64,000 nt of DNA from Jiella pelagia (GTDB taxonomy: Bacteria; Pseudomonadota; Alphaproteobacteria; Rhizobiales; Rhizobiaceae): contig NZ_CP114029.1 of assembly GCF_026898155.1 (NCBI RefSeq), forward strand, positions 1,867,501 to 1,931,500, in the 5' to 3' direction. The notes under the pieces were generated by a model, which searched no databases, had not been told where the DNA came from, and saw nothing but the letters and a program-made list of their open reading frames with translations. The position numbers and the translations under genes are program-made. Position 1 is the stretch's first letter, and the number at the start of each line of letters is the position of its first letter. Of this stretch, positions 41,551-52,040 are shown piece after piece.

Positions 41551-41690
41551 TTCGTGAGGATGAGCTTGCCGGCCCTTGTCAGGCGCAAGCGGTAGACGGC
41601 ATCGCCGAGGTGAATCTCGATTTCCTGCCTGTCGGCGAACAGCTCTTGGGCGGAGAGGATGCGCCGACCCATTTGCGTGGCGGATTTCAC
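41547..41690 (-). CDS. hemP: Hemin uptake protein HemP/HmuP
   Basis: The C-terminal family motif is clear: LFADRQEIEIHLGDAVYRLR, then LTRAGKLILTK. HemP/HmuP proteins are small and activate or accompany expression of haem uptake genes in rhizobia. The stop overlaps the hmuT start by four bases (ATGA). I set the start at the GTG at 41690, giving 47 residues; a TTG at 41771 in the same frame would give 74, and family members are usually 50-65. The exact start is uncertain. Confidence 0.8.
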   Translation of the reverse strand: MKSATQMGRRILSAQELFADRQEIEIHLGDAVYRLRLTRAGKLILTK

Positions 41691-41932
41691 AGTTCCGTCC
41701 GGTCTCTCCTGTTCATGGCGGCCGGCTTCGTCATCCACTTTAGAACGACTCCAATTGTTCAGTGATTTCAATGCGATATGAAGTTGACTCTGGTTATCAT
41801 ATTAAATATTGCCGTCAATGGTGATGACGCGAACCGAGGGGGTTTCGTCGTCGATCGAGGACGTTAGCGCGCCAGACCGTTCAAGTGCGGAGCCAGCCAG
41901 GTCCCTTTCATCTCACAATCGAGGGGATCAAC
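41691..41932. promoter_or_regulatory. Divergent control region of the haem-uptake genes
   Basis: This AT-rich region separates hemP-hmuTUV (minus) from the TonB receptor (plus). AT-rich runs such as GGTTATCATATTAAATATTG lie near 41795. In this order such regions are controlled by iron regulators (Irr, RirA or Fur-like), but no motif is clean enough to name. Confidence 0.5.
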
Positions 41933-44153
41933 ATGGCTCGTCATTCGCGCCAGCTTGCCGGCACGGCGTCCGGTTTCGTCATATCGCTCGTTCTCGCGAT
42001 GCCCGCCGCGGCCCAGCAGGCCGCCACGGCAGGAGACACGTCCATCCTGCTCGATCCGGTGATCATCGCCGGCGAGGGCAATGGCGAGAATCCGCAGAAC
42101 CAGACAGCGACCCAAGCAGCGACGGTCCTGACGACCCGCATCACCCGCAACGAGGCTCGACGCCGCGCAGGTCTTCGATGCCGACGACATTTCGCGGCTC
42201 GATCCCGGCGTCTCCTACAGCAGCTCGAACGGCAGCTTCAGCGTCCGCGGCCTCGACAAGAACCGCGTCCTGACGACCATCGACGGCATTCCCATCCCCT
42301 GGCTCAACGACGGCGCGCGCGGCGTCCAGGGCGGCAGCGCCACCTTCGACTTCGACACGCTTTCGGCGCTCGACATCGTCAAGGGCAGCGATTCCAGCAT
42401 CTTCGGCGCCGGTGCGCTGGGCGGCATCGTCGCCGTGCGGACCCTCGACCCGGAAGACCTCCTGCCCGGCGACAAGACCTTCGGCGGGCTGTCGCGCGCC
42501 ACCTTCGACAGCGCCGACGAGAGCTGGGGCGTCGACCAGGCGCTCGCGGCCCGGATCGGCGACACCTACATGCTCCTGCAGGGCGGCTATCGCGCCGGCC
42601 ACGAGGAGGACAACAAGGGCGACGTCGGCGGCTACGGGTCGACGCGCACCGAGCCCAATCCGCTCGACTACGACCGCAAGAACGTCCTGGTGAAGATCCG
42701 CCAGCATTTCGGCGTCGATCAGGTCTTCGGCGTCACCGGCGAACTCTACGAGCGCGACGACGACATCGATACCCTGACGTCGTCTCCCACGACGTACCAG
42801 CCGGGTTCGGTACTGACGAACGACGTCGAGAAACGCGAACGCGTTTCGGCCCACTATGAACTTGGCGTTGGCGCGGGCGCCTGGCTCGATGCCGCCGACG
42901 TCGTCGTCTACTGGCAGCGTCAGGAGCTTTCGAACGACCTGTGGGGCGAGCGGCTCTCGTCGCCCGCCGGCAACTATTCCCGCCTCAGCGACCTCGAGGA
43001 CACGACCTTCGGCATCAACGCCAGCGTGATGAAGCACTTCGACCTCGGTGGCCTCGACCACAAGATCTCGCTTGGCACCCAGACCTTCGGCAATCGCACC
43101 AAGCAGCTTTCCAGCGGCGAGGACAACTGCCCCCCGCCGCCCTATCCGCCGTTCAACTCCTGCAATTTCCTGCATACGAACCAGGCCGACATGCCCGAGG
43201 TCCATGGCGCGTCGCTGGGCCTGTTCGTCGAGGACGAGATCGCGCTGACGGAGAAGTTCCGCCTGACGCCCGGCATCCGCTTCGACTATTACGAGCAGAA
43301 CCCGCAGGCGACCGCCGCCTACGAAGACAACGTCACCTATAACGGCCTGCCCGCCTCCTCCAGCGACAGCGCCGTCTCGCCGAAGCTCAGGGCCGAATTC
43401 GATGTCACGCCGAACGCCACGATCTACGCCCAGTACGCCCGGGGCTTCCGCGCCCCGACGGCGGAAGAACTCTATCTCAGCTATGGCGGCCCCGGCACCT
43501 ATCTCTCGATCGGCAATCCGGATCTGGAATCGGAGACCAGCAACGGTTTCGAAGCAGGGCTCAGGGCCAAGCATGACGATTTCGACTGGAGCGTCTCGGG
43601 CTTCTACAATCGCTACAAGAACTTCATCGACACGCAGTCGGTCGATCCGTCGGTGCTGGGGCTTTCCCCCGGCGACTATCCCTTCGGCATCACCCGCTAC
43701 TACAACCGCGCCAATGTCGAGATCTACGGCATCGAGGCGGCGGCGCGCTGGCAGATGGATCCGGTCTGGCACAGCGGCGTCAGCCTCGCAGCCTATATCG
43801 GCCGCGACATCGACACCGACGTGCATCTGAATTCGGTTCCCGCCGCCAAGGGCATCTTCAACCTCGGCTACGACAACGGCGTGTGGGGCGGCGACGCCTT
43901 TCTGACGCTGGCGGCCGCGCGCGAAGACGCCGAAAACGACATCTCGAAGACGCCGGACTATGCGCTCCTCGACCTGACCGCCTGGTGGAAGCCGACCCAG
44001 CTGGAAGGGGTGAAGGTACAGGCCGGGCTCTACAACGTCTTCGACGAGACCTACTACGACGCCCTCGACATTCCCGACAGCGCCTCCCAGCCGCAGGAAT
44101 TCTATTCCGAGGCCGGGCGCGCGTTCAGGGCGACGCTGACCTATCAGTTCTGA
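41933..44153 (+). CDS. hmuR: TonB-dependent outer-membrane haem receptor, with an artefactual frame break
   Basis: The corrected protein has 739 residues. A signal peptide (FVISLVLAMPAAAQQ) precedes a plug domain (GVSYSSSNGSFSVRGLDKNR, VLTTIDGIPIPWLNDGARG) and a beta-barrel of about 530 residues ending in FRATLTYQF, whose terminal Phe is typical of porin-fold proteins. Haem-receptor features include FRAPTAEELYLSYGG and NPDLESETSNGFEAGLRA. The frame breaks at 42152-42158 (GAGGCTC). With GAGCTC it reads ITRNELDAAQVFDADDISR. The start is preceded by GAGGGGATC. It is divergent from the haem transporter genes and followed by the HmuQ-like gene. Confidence 0.93.
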
Positions 44154-44303
44154 CGGGTCAGACGGTCCGATCGAGGTCAGCTGCGGCGGGGCGGCGACGT
44201 CCCGCCGCTGCGCATGAGCGCGGGCCATCCCCAATCACCATCGGCGAAAGCCATCACGAGCCGGCGGCGCGCCCCGGCCGATCACCAGAAAACGGAAACG
44301 ACC

Positions 44304-44621
44304 ATGTACATCGCCATGAACCGCTTCAAAGTCGCCGCTGAGAGCACGGAGGCGTTCGAGGAGGTCTGGAGGACGCGCGAATCCCATCTCGACAAGATGC
44401 CGGGCTTCATCGAATTCCACATGCTGAGGGGCAGCGACAAGGGCGACCACGTCCTCTACGCCTCCCACACGGTGTGGGAGAGCCACGAGGCGTTCCAGGC
44501 ATGGACCCGCTCGGAAGCGTTCCGCGCGTCGCATGCCAATGCCGGCGGCGGGGGGCCGAAGCTCTTCCTCGGCCATCCCGAATTCGAGGGTTTCGAGGTG
44601 TTTCAGCACATTTCGGCCTGA
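44304..44621 (+). CDS. hmuQ: HmuQ-like haem-degrading monooxygenase (ABM domain)
   Basis: The 105-residue protein belongs to the IsdG/antibiotic biosynthesis monooxygenase fold: YIAMNRFKVAAESTEAFEEV, GFIEFHMLRGSDKGDHVLYA, and SHTVWESHEAFQAWTRSEAF. In rhizobia, HmuQ/HmuD enzymes cleave haem and release iron inside the cell. A possible catalytic His/Trp pair lies in HTVWESHEAF. The start at 44304 (MYIAMNRFK) matches the domain boundary. It lies downstream of the receptor and probably shares its iron-responsive transcript. Confidence 0.86.
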   Translation: MYIAMNRFKVAAESTEAFEEVWRTRESHLDKMPGFIEFHMLRGSDKGDHVLYASHTVWESHEAFQAWTRSEAFRASHANAGGGGPKLFLGHPEFEGFEVFQHISA

Positions 44622-44997
44622 AGCGACTGCGCAGATACCTGGACGGGGCTCTTCCGCGTGTCCGAGGAGCCTCCCGGCCAATCATCGATCAGCTGCACAT
44701 CCGGCACGCGCCCAGGCTGGGATAACAAGCTCGACCGTCACGCCCGGACACGCGAGCGCATGCAGTGCCCCTCGAGGCGAAACTCGGCAGATCAAGCCAA
44801 TTGTTATATTTTGCAACGATGATCACAGTTATATGCGCGAGATATTGCTATCCCCTCACTTGCTCGACCGTACATGCCCAACCCAAGACTGTTTTTTGAC
44901 TAGACAGGCTTCGGCGACATGATATTCCTAGATCACAACGCTACGCTGTGCTGGCAACCGCGGGTGAAGCGGCAATACCGTCAGATGGGGACATGCA
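44622..44997. other. Intergenic region before the Hint-domain gene, with a possible promoter
   Basis: No gene is seen. The second half is AT-rich relative to the rest of the window. TTGACT (44896-44901) and TGATAT (44920-44925), 18 bases apart, form a fair sigma-70 promoter directed at the gene at 44998. A GAGCCTC lies at 44667-44673. Confidence 0.4.
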
Positions 44998-46009
44998 ATG
45001 GCGACACGTGGTTCTCTCTACGCCCTGCGCGTAGAGCAGACAGGAACTCCAAATCAATATGAAGTCGTCGCCGTTTACGGCTTGAACTACTCCCAGCCAA
45101 ACGTTTTTTCCGTCACGGAACTAGACGACGGTGGCTCTGACGATCTCATGCAGCTTGGCGATATAAGTAGCGATACCTTCACCTCTAATCTGCAGTCCAT
45201 CGCCGGCCCCAATTTTGCGACGAATTTTCAGTTCATTGCCGTCACGGCGGATGGCAGCGGTTTTATCGGCCTTGCATTAAACAGTACCTACGGGCCGAAC
45301 CCGTATTTCTATCTGTTTCAGACCACATACTTCTACAGCCAAGCCAATGACATCGTCACCGCCTCGACGGACACGACTGCCGATTTCGCGGTCTGCTTCA
45401 CCGGCGGCACACGCATCGAAACGGCACGCGGTCCCGTCGCGATCGAGGATCTCGTCGTCGGCGACGTTGCGGTTACAGCATCCGGTGCGGCTCGCAAGAT
45501 CGTCTGGATCGGCCAGCGCAGAGTCGATTCAAGTGGCGAGAAAGTCCACATGGCGCCTGTGCTCGTGCGGGCAGGAGCTTTCGGTGCCGGCGTTCCCGAG
45601 CGCGACGTATTCCTCTCGCCCGGCCATCCGGTGCTGGTTCGACAGAACGGCGTCGAAGTGCTGGTACCGATCATGAATCTGATCAACGGCACCACCATCG
45701 AGCGAACGACGCAGAGCCACGTGACCTATTGGCACGTCGAACTGGACCAGCACGACGTTCTCCTCGCCGACGGCCTGCCGGCAGAGAGCTTTTTCGACAT
45801 GGGCTCGCGAGCCTGGTTCGAGAACGATCTCGACGACGTGCTCGCCAATCCGGATCTCGTCCCCGCCGGCCAGCACGGCCGCTGCCGTGAGGTGGCGATT
45901 GACGGCCCGCTCGTCGAGGCCGAGCGCAAGCGGCTTGCCGAGGCTCTTCTACGCCGATCTTGCCGGCCATTGCGTCTGGCCGACACCTGGAAGTTACGCA
46001 GCCGTCTGA
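44998..46009 (+). CDS. Hint-domain (Hedgehog/intein-type) protein, with an artefactual frame break
   Basis: The corrected protein has 336 residues. Residues 1-130 form a Ser/Thr/Asn-rich, beta-looking domain with no family match (YALRVEQTGTPNQYEVVAVY). The Hint domain begins at about residue 131: CFTGGTRIETARGPVAIEDL, then VVGDVAVTASGAARKIVWIG and SPGHPVLVRQNGVEVLVPIM. Such domains occur in secreted alphaproteobacterial proteins and can self-cleave. No C-terminal extein follows, so splicing is unlikely. The frame breaks at 45940-45946 (GAGGCTC); with GAGCTC it ends RLAELFYADLAGHCVWPTPG and stops at 46009. The start and AT-rich promoter suggest an accessory gene. Confidence 0.75.
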
Positions 46010-46330
46010 TCCGGCATGCGAGGAGACGATCGGCCGACGATCTGAAGCCTTGCCCACAGGGCCGGGCTGAGGCCGCCCAACCACAGGACATCGCGGCTTT
46101 GGGTGCGGTGCTTTTGGACACAGCACGTTTTCAGCCGCCGCTGTCGTATCCTTGTGCCAGGAGTGACCGCAGCCGCCACGCCATTGCGCCGCGGAGGGCA
46201 CGTCACACGCGCCCGGTGGTCGACCACAGCCGCTGCCAAATCGGGATTGCGGCCCGATTGCAGATACGGGTTGCACCATGCGATGGTGCTCAAAGTCGAT
46301 TTCCCGCACCGCGTTGCAGAACCAGCTTCC
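46010..46330. other. Intergenic region between the Hint gene and the broken methyltransferase
   Basis: No gene or clear regulatory site is visible. Open frames here are continuations of the Hint gene in the wrong phase. An upstream in-frame extension of the methyltransferase exists but has no ribosome site. Confidence 0.4.
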
Positions 46331-47209
46331 ATGAACACACGCCCGACCTTCGACGATTTTCTCGCATTCAGACGCACCGATCCGCGCCTCGCCCGCCTCA
46401 CCCACGACGTCGCCCTGCCACGGTCATACGGTCTGGAATTCGGGCCGGGACCCTCCCCCCTCCCCTTGCCGGAGGGCCTTTCCGTCCGCTATCTCGGCCT
46501 CATGCGCGAGGCAGACGCGGACGGCCGGCTGGACTACGTCTGGAGCGGCACCGAGCCGCTTGCCGCCCTCCTCGGCGAAGACCAGCCCATCGACTTCGCC
46601 ATCGCCCACCTCTTTGCCCAACGCGTGCCGAATCTCCTCGGCTGGTTTCGTGGCATCTACGAGGTGCTGCGACCGGGCGGGGTTTTGAACATGACGCTTC
46701 CCGACTAGCGTCTGACGGGAGACGTGCTACGCCCGCTCTCGACGATCGGCGAAATCCTCGAAGCCGACCATCTGGGTCTCGATCGTCCGAGCTTCCGCCA
46801 GATCTTCGACCATCGCCATTTGTCCGTCGCGATCGGCCCGGGGCAGCTGTGGCATGAGGACATCGATCCCGCCACATTTCCGCGCGACAACGCTCGCGAC
46901 GCCCTCGCCTTCGCCAGAAAGGCCAGCGGCGCAGATTCCGTCGACGCCTGGGCCTGCCATTGCTGGGTATTCAGCCCGCTGTCCTTCCTCGAACTGCTCC
47001 TGAAGCTCTCGCGGGCCCGGCAGTTCGGCTTCGTCATCAGCCAGTTCGCCTCGACGGAGCCCGGAAGTTCGGAATTCTTCGTCTGCCTGAGACGCGATCA
47101 CGAGAGCGATCCGGACGTGCTGCTGAAAACGCAGGAAAACGCCATCCATCATGTCCGCGGGATCGCCCTTGAACGGCAGCGCCGTGCAAAGTTGATGGCG
47201 TCGACGTGA
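46331..47209 (+). pseudogene. SAM-dependent methyltransferase-like gene interrupted by a TAG codon
   Basis: The frame from the ATG at 46331 to 47209 would encode about 292 residues. It has class I methyltransferase features: SVRYLGLMREADADG, DFAIAHLFAQRVPNLLGWFR and IYEVLRPGGVLNMTLPD. The next codon is TAG (46706-46708), and the same frame continues RLTGDVLRPLSTIGEILEAD, HLGLDRPSFRQIFDH and further conserved-looking sequence. Homologues usually read PDKRYTFD here, so TAG probably replaces AAG by one substitution. This break is not at a GAGCTC site. It is either a real nonsense mutation or a point error. Function is unknown; the fold suggests a small-molecule or glycan methyltransferase. Confidence 0.65.
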
Positions 47210-47346
47210 AGCGACGGATCCGCCGCGTAAATGCCGCTGCTTTCGCGGTTTCGCCTCGTGGCGAAGCGACCGGAGCCCCGACGATCTGTGGGGTGCAGTC
47301 ATCAAAGGCCTTTCGCTCGAAGATTTCTTCGGGCTAAAGAAGAATC

Positions 47347-48502
47347 ATGCACCTCATCACGACCACGGCGGAGCCTCGCCGAGACCTGCCAGACCTTCGC
47401 GACATTCGATTTCGTCACGGTCGACACCGAATTCATCCGCGAGACGACCTTCTGGCCAGAACTCTGCCTGATCCAGATGGCCTCTCCGCAGGAGGGGGTG
47501 ATCGTCGATCCGCTCGCGCCGGGGATCGACTTGTCGCCGATCTTCGAGCTGATGGCCGATCCCTCGGTGCTCAAGGTGTTTCATGCCGCCCGCCAGGACA
47601 TCGAGATCGTCTACAAGCTTTCGGGAAAGGTCCCGGCGCCGCTCTTCGACACCCAGATCGCCGCGATGGTCTGCGGCTTCGGCGAATCCATCGCCTATGA
47701 TCAGCTGGTGGCGCGGCTGTCTGATGCGCGGATCGACAAGACGTCGCGCTTCACCGACTGGCGCAGGCGCCCGCTGACGGACAAGCAGCTCACCTATGCC
47801 CTTGCCGATGTCACCCATCTGCGCGACGTCTATCTGGCGCTTCGTGACCAGATCGAAGCGAGCGGGCGGGACAGCTGGCTCGACGAGGAGATGGCGCTGC
47901 TCGCCAGTCCAGAGACCTACGACCTCCATCCCGACGACGCCTGGACGCGCCTGAAGCTGCGGGTCAAGAAGCCGATCGAGCTGCAGGTCATGAAGGAGGT
48001 CGCCGCCTGGCGCGAACGCGAGGCGCGCGACGCGGACAAACCGCGCGGCCGCATCCTCAAGGACGAGGCGATCTACGAAATCGCCCAGCAGCAGCCCCGC
48101 GACGAGCAGGCGCTTTCGCGGTTGCGGACGCTCTCCAAGGGTTTCGAACGCAGCGCCGGCGGGCGCGAGGTCCTCGCCGCGGTGGAGCGGGCGTTCGCGC
48201 TGCCCAAATCAGCACTCCCCGCCGTTCCCCGGCCCGAGCAATTGCCTGATGGAACGGCGGCCGCAGTCGAGTTCCTCAAGGTCCTCTTGAAGATCGTCGT
48301 CGAGGAAGAGGGCGTCGCGGCCAAACTCATCACCTCCTCCGGCGATCTGGAGAAGCTGGCATCGAAGGGAGCGGAGGCGGATGTTCCGGCGCTGTCGGGC
48401 TGGCGGCGGACGATCTTCGGGACGCGCGCTCTGGATCTCCTGTCTGGCAAGGCCGGCCTCGTCTATCGCAATCGGCGGGTGGAATTGCTGCCGATCGAGT
48501 AG
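47347..48502 (+). CDS. rnd: Ribonuclease D, with an artefactual frame break
   Basis: RNase D trims tRNA 3' ends. The corrected protein has 384 residues. The DEDD exonuclease domain (1-190) shows VTVDTEFIRETTFWPELCLI, VLKVFHAARQDIEIVYKL and QLTYALADVTHLRDVYLAL. One or two HRDC domains follow (DEQALSRLRTLSKGFERSAG). The frame breaks near the start at 47371-47377 (GAGCCTC). With GAGCTC it reads MHLITTTAELAETCQTFATF. An uncorrected annotation would use a false upstream start. It stands between the broken methyltransferase and a long gap. Confidence 0.93.
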
Positions 48503-49111
48503 TTGGCCGGACGACCTTCGGCGACATCGATATGGCCCGCCCTCAGATCGAAGCTCCATTGCCGATCTCGGCCAGGTCGGGTCATGCTTCAGGCGGGCGT
48601 GATGGCGGCCATGCGAACCGGCATCGATATCGTTCTGCGCTTCTTCGCCCTGGGAATCCGAGACCCGTTCCCATACCCGCAGACCATGGGATCGCGATGC
48701 TGAGGCACCTCCCGGACAGAGGTGAGCGCATTCACGCTTTGCAATGTTGCAATGCGAAAAGTGAGCGTGGCATTCACCGCAGACCCGTGCTAGGGTTTCG
48801 AGAAGTTGTTCGTTTTGCCTCAGATGCATGTCTCCTCCTTGGATTTGCTTGCGGCGCCATCGCAAAATTGCCGCAAACACCAAGCTTGTCTGAAACACCT
48901 CTGGCGCAGACGATCATCTTCCGGTACGTCAGTCGCAGGTTATGCAAGTATGTTGCGATCTTGCATCGGCGAGGGGAAATCGTCACCTTCACCCATCGGT
49001 CGGCGGATCGAGGGGCGACGTTGACGATCGAGTTCGGGTAACGAACGGATGTCTGATCGGGTCCTCGCTTGGCGTGTGACGGAAACTGGAAGCTAGGAGG
49101 CGCTGCAGAGT
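48503..49111. other. Intergenic region of about 600 bases with no visible gene
   Basis: No coherent frame with a ribosome site was found on either strand. Base composition is more AT-rich than the surrounding genes, particularly near 48820-48960. It probably holds the promoter of the capsule-type gene at 49112. No named motif can be supported. Confidence 0.4.
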
Positions 49112-50405
49112 ATGGCGACGAAACGCATCCTGTTCATTGGCGCGCCGTTTGGCCAGTTTTTCCGGGAGGCTCGCGGAAGCGCTCGAGCAACAGGGTGCAG
49201 AAGTTTATCGCGTCGTGCTCGATGGCGGCGACTGGGCCGAAACGCCCGCTCGCAACAGAATCCCGCTCAATCGGTCGATGAGTTGGGCGCGTTTCCTGCG
49301 GGATGTGATCGCCACGCGCGGCATCCAGACGATTGTCACCTATAACGACACGCTGCCCCGCAATCGCATTGCCCTTACCATCGCCAAGCGTCTCGGATTG
49401 ACCCGGCTCGTGCTGGAAAACGGCTATCTGCGCCCGCACCACGTCACGCTCGCCCAGAACGGCGTCAACGGGAACAGTGAGCTGAGCTGCGATCCTGCGG
49501 TGATCAGCAAGTCACCGGAGCCTATCGAGAAGTGCCGTGAGTTCCCGGTCCACATGCGCCCGCATGTGCTCAACACGATGCGCCACTTCTTCTGGAGCAT
49601 CCTTCTCAAGCAGATCCTTCCATACAATTCAAAATATTACGGCGACTCCGTTGCGCGCCAGGGTATTGGCTACTTCGGGGAGTACAGCTGGCGGCTTCGC
49701 AACGACGAGAGCCACAAGCTGGCGACGATCGACGCGCACATGGCCAAGCCGGGCGCACGCATCTATCTCGTCTTGATGCAGAAGCCCGGCGACGGCCAGA
49801 TCCGCTATCATTCGCCCTTCGGCACGAACACCAAGTTTCTCGAAGAGGTGCTGAAATCCTTCGCCGAGAATGCCCCGGAGGAAGCCTTCCTGGTCGTCAA
49901 GCAGCATCCGCTCGACTACGGCATCGAGCGTCTCCAGCAGACCTTCGAGAAGCTGGCGGACAAGCTCAACCTCAAGGGTCGAGCCGTCTACATGCGCAAG
50001 GCGGGCATCGCCGGGCTGATGGAGCGGACGGACTGCCTGGTGACGATCAACTCGACGGGCGGCCTGCAGGCCGTCATGGGCGGGATTCCGGTCAAATGTC
50101 TCGGCAAGGCCGTCTATGACGTGGCAGGCCTGACCTTCCAGGGTTCGCTGGCCGATTTCTGGTCCAACACCGAGAAGCCGGATCCGGAGATGGTTCGGGC
50201 CTATCGCAGCTATCTTTTGTCGACCTGTCAGCTGAATGGCGGCTTTCATACGCCCGAAGCACGGACCATTCTCATTCCCGCCCTCTCCTCGCGGATGCTG
50301 GAACTCACGAAGCCGAGCGTCGCCCCCCGGTTCGTCACCACTACCGTCAGCACGGAAGACGAAACCGAGTTCTTCGCCGCCGAAGGCCTCATCCCGGCAG
50401 AGTGA
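49112..50405 (+). CDS. Capsule polysaccharide synthesis/export protein (KpsS/LipB-like), with an artefactual frame break
   Basis: The corrected protein has 430 residues and belongs to the Capsule_synth family (KpsS/KpsC/LipB type), glycosyltransferase-like enzymes that prime or elongate capsule linkers on lipid. The C-terminal core shows AFLVVKQHPLDYGIERL, DCLVTINSTGGLQAVMGGIP and VKCLGKAVYDVAGLTFQGSL. The frame breaks at 49166-49172 (GAGGCTC). With GAGCTC the N-terminus is MATKRILFIGAPFGQFFREL, AEALEQQGAEVYRVVLDGGD. AGGAGG lies upstream of the start. It is solitary: no kps transporter genes are in the window. Confidence 0.85.
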
Positions 50406-50930
50406 TCGCCGTGGGCAGTCGTCGCCGCTTCGGCGGCGAAATCTCTTGGGTCGGAATGGCAGAGACTGGGCGCTGGAGGCTCTTCCCTCTCACAGCCCGT
50501 GGTGACGAGAATGGAGGCGCCAGCCTCAACGGTTCGTCACTCTCGGGCTCGGTCCCGAAACTCCGGTGGCGACATCGAAGGCAGTCGGATTTCATCAACG
50601 ACATCCGCCGTTTGACGCGCTGCCCCGGACTCTCGGGACCCGGCCCGAAAATGACGCCGGCGCGAGGTTTCGCCACCATTCGTCCAGCTAGACGCTGCTT
50701 GGCATCGGCTTGCCAACGCCACCCTCTGAGCAGATGTCTGAATGCTGTAGTGCTTTGCCCCGGGAATCGGCTGCAGTTGGTGAACCATCGGGGTTACGCA
50801 AAAGGGCTGGTGCGCCCGTCGCGCACCAGCCCCCCATCTTGTTCTCATCTTTCGTTCGGGCCTCGTAGCCAAAGGCTGACGCGCCCATCTCTTCGCGCGT
50901 CGGTATCCTCCAGATACCCGGCCCTGGCCG
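50406..50930. other. Intergenic region between the capsule-type gene and adenosine kinase
   Basis: No gene is visible. The region contains the terminator of the minus-strand adenosine kinase gene (50804-50832) and a GAGGCTC at 50476-50482 that may be a disrupted GAGCTC. The rest has no recognisable motif. Confidence 0.4.
50804..50832 (-). terminator. Strong terminator of the adenosine kinase gene
   Basis: GGGCTGGTGCGC (50804-50815) and GCGCACCAGCCC (50821-50832) form a perfect 12-bp stem around a 5-base loop. On the minus strand it is followed by TTTTGCG. It lies about 100 bases after the adenosine kinase stop. Confidence 0.75.
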
Positions 50931-51933
50931 TCAGCCCTGGAGCAGCGGCTTGACGGTGGGCAGTTCGGCGAGCGGGGTTTGTGGCCGCGGGCCGATCTGC
51001 TGGATGATGTGGCTCGCCGCAGCATTGCCAATCCGCGCGCATGCCTCGAGATCCAGACCTGCCGTGAAGCCACGCAGGAAGCCGGCGGCGAAGAGATCGC
51101 CCGCCCCTGTTGTGTCCACGAGCTTGTCGACGCTTTCGGTCGGAACGTCGATTCGCTCGTCTCCCTTGATGACCCGGCAGCCTTTCTCGGACCGCGTGAC
51201 CACGGCAAACTGCGAGGCGTCCTTGGCAAGTTTTTCCGAGGCGACCTCGAAGTCTTCGGTCTCATAGAGCGCCAGCGCCTCGGCCTCGTTGGCGAAGACG
51301 ATGCCGACCGTGCCGGAGCGCAGGAGATCGAGAAACTCAGCCCTGTAGCGATGGACGCAGAACGCGTCTGACAGGGTCATCGCCATCGCGCGGCCATTGG
51401 CCTTGGCGATCCCGGCGGCCTTGACGATGGCTTCCTTGGCGCGCGGCGGATCCCAGAGATAGCCTTCGAAATAGGTGACCTTGGCTGCCTTGACGGTCTC
51501 TTCGTCGATGTCCTCCGGCCCGAGGCTCGACACAGGCGCCGAGATAGGTGCTCATCGAACGCTCGCCGTCGGGTGTGACGACGACCATGCAGCGGGCCGT
51601 CGGCGGATGGCCTTCGAGGGGCCTGGTCTCGTATTTGACGCCGAGGGAGCGGATGTCGTGGGTGAAGATCGCTCCTAGCTGGTCGCCCGAGACCTTGCCA
51701 AAATAGGCGCCCGTGCCGCCGAGGCTGACGAGGCCGGCGATGGTGTTGCCGGCGCTGCCGCCGGAGGTCTCGACGGCGGGTCCCATGGCCGCGTAAAGCT
51801 GCTCGGCCCGCTCGGCGTCGATCAGCGTCATGCCGCCTTTCTGGATCTTCTCGTTTTCGAGAAAGGCATCATCCTCGCGCGAGATGATGTCGACGATGGC
51901 GTTGCCAATGGTGAGGAGGTCGTATTCGGCCAT
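50931..51933 (-). CDS. PfkB-family carbohydrate kinase, probable adenosine kinase, artefactual frame break
   Basis: The corrected protein has 333 residues. The ribokinase fold is clear: LLTIGNAIVDIISREDD, ETSGGSAGNTIAGLVSLGG with the substrate GG motif, and DTTGAGDLFAAGFLRG, the anion hole with catalytic Asp. Other motifs (GATR-like PTARCMVVVTPDGERSMSTY) match adenosine kinase-like PfkB members common in this order, although sugar specificity cannot be excluded. The frame breaks at 51522-51528, where the coding strand reads GAGCCTC. With GAGCTC it reads YLGACVELGPEDIDEETVKA. The start at 51933 is preceded by GGACAGGAAC. Confidence 0.88.
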
Positions 51934-52040
51934 GTTCCTGTCCGCTGCGTTGCACATGCGCGCATCGGTACCGGTTGCGACCCGATATGGCTAGGGGTTG
52001 GCCGATCTTAGCCCCGTTTCGGCTCCGCCATCGCCCTGTC

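Noticed and set aside
42141..44234. 697-codon minus-strand open frame opposite the TonB receptor
   Set aside because: Val/Gly/Ala/Arg-rich antisense shadow typical of high-GC genes; the plus strand encodes a clear outer-membrane receptor.
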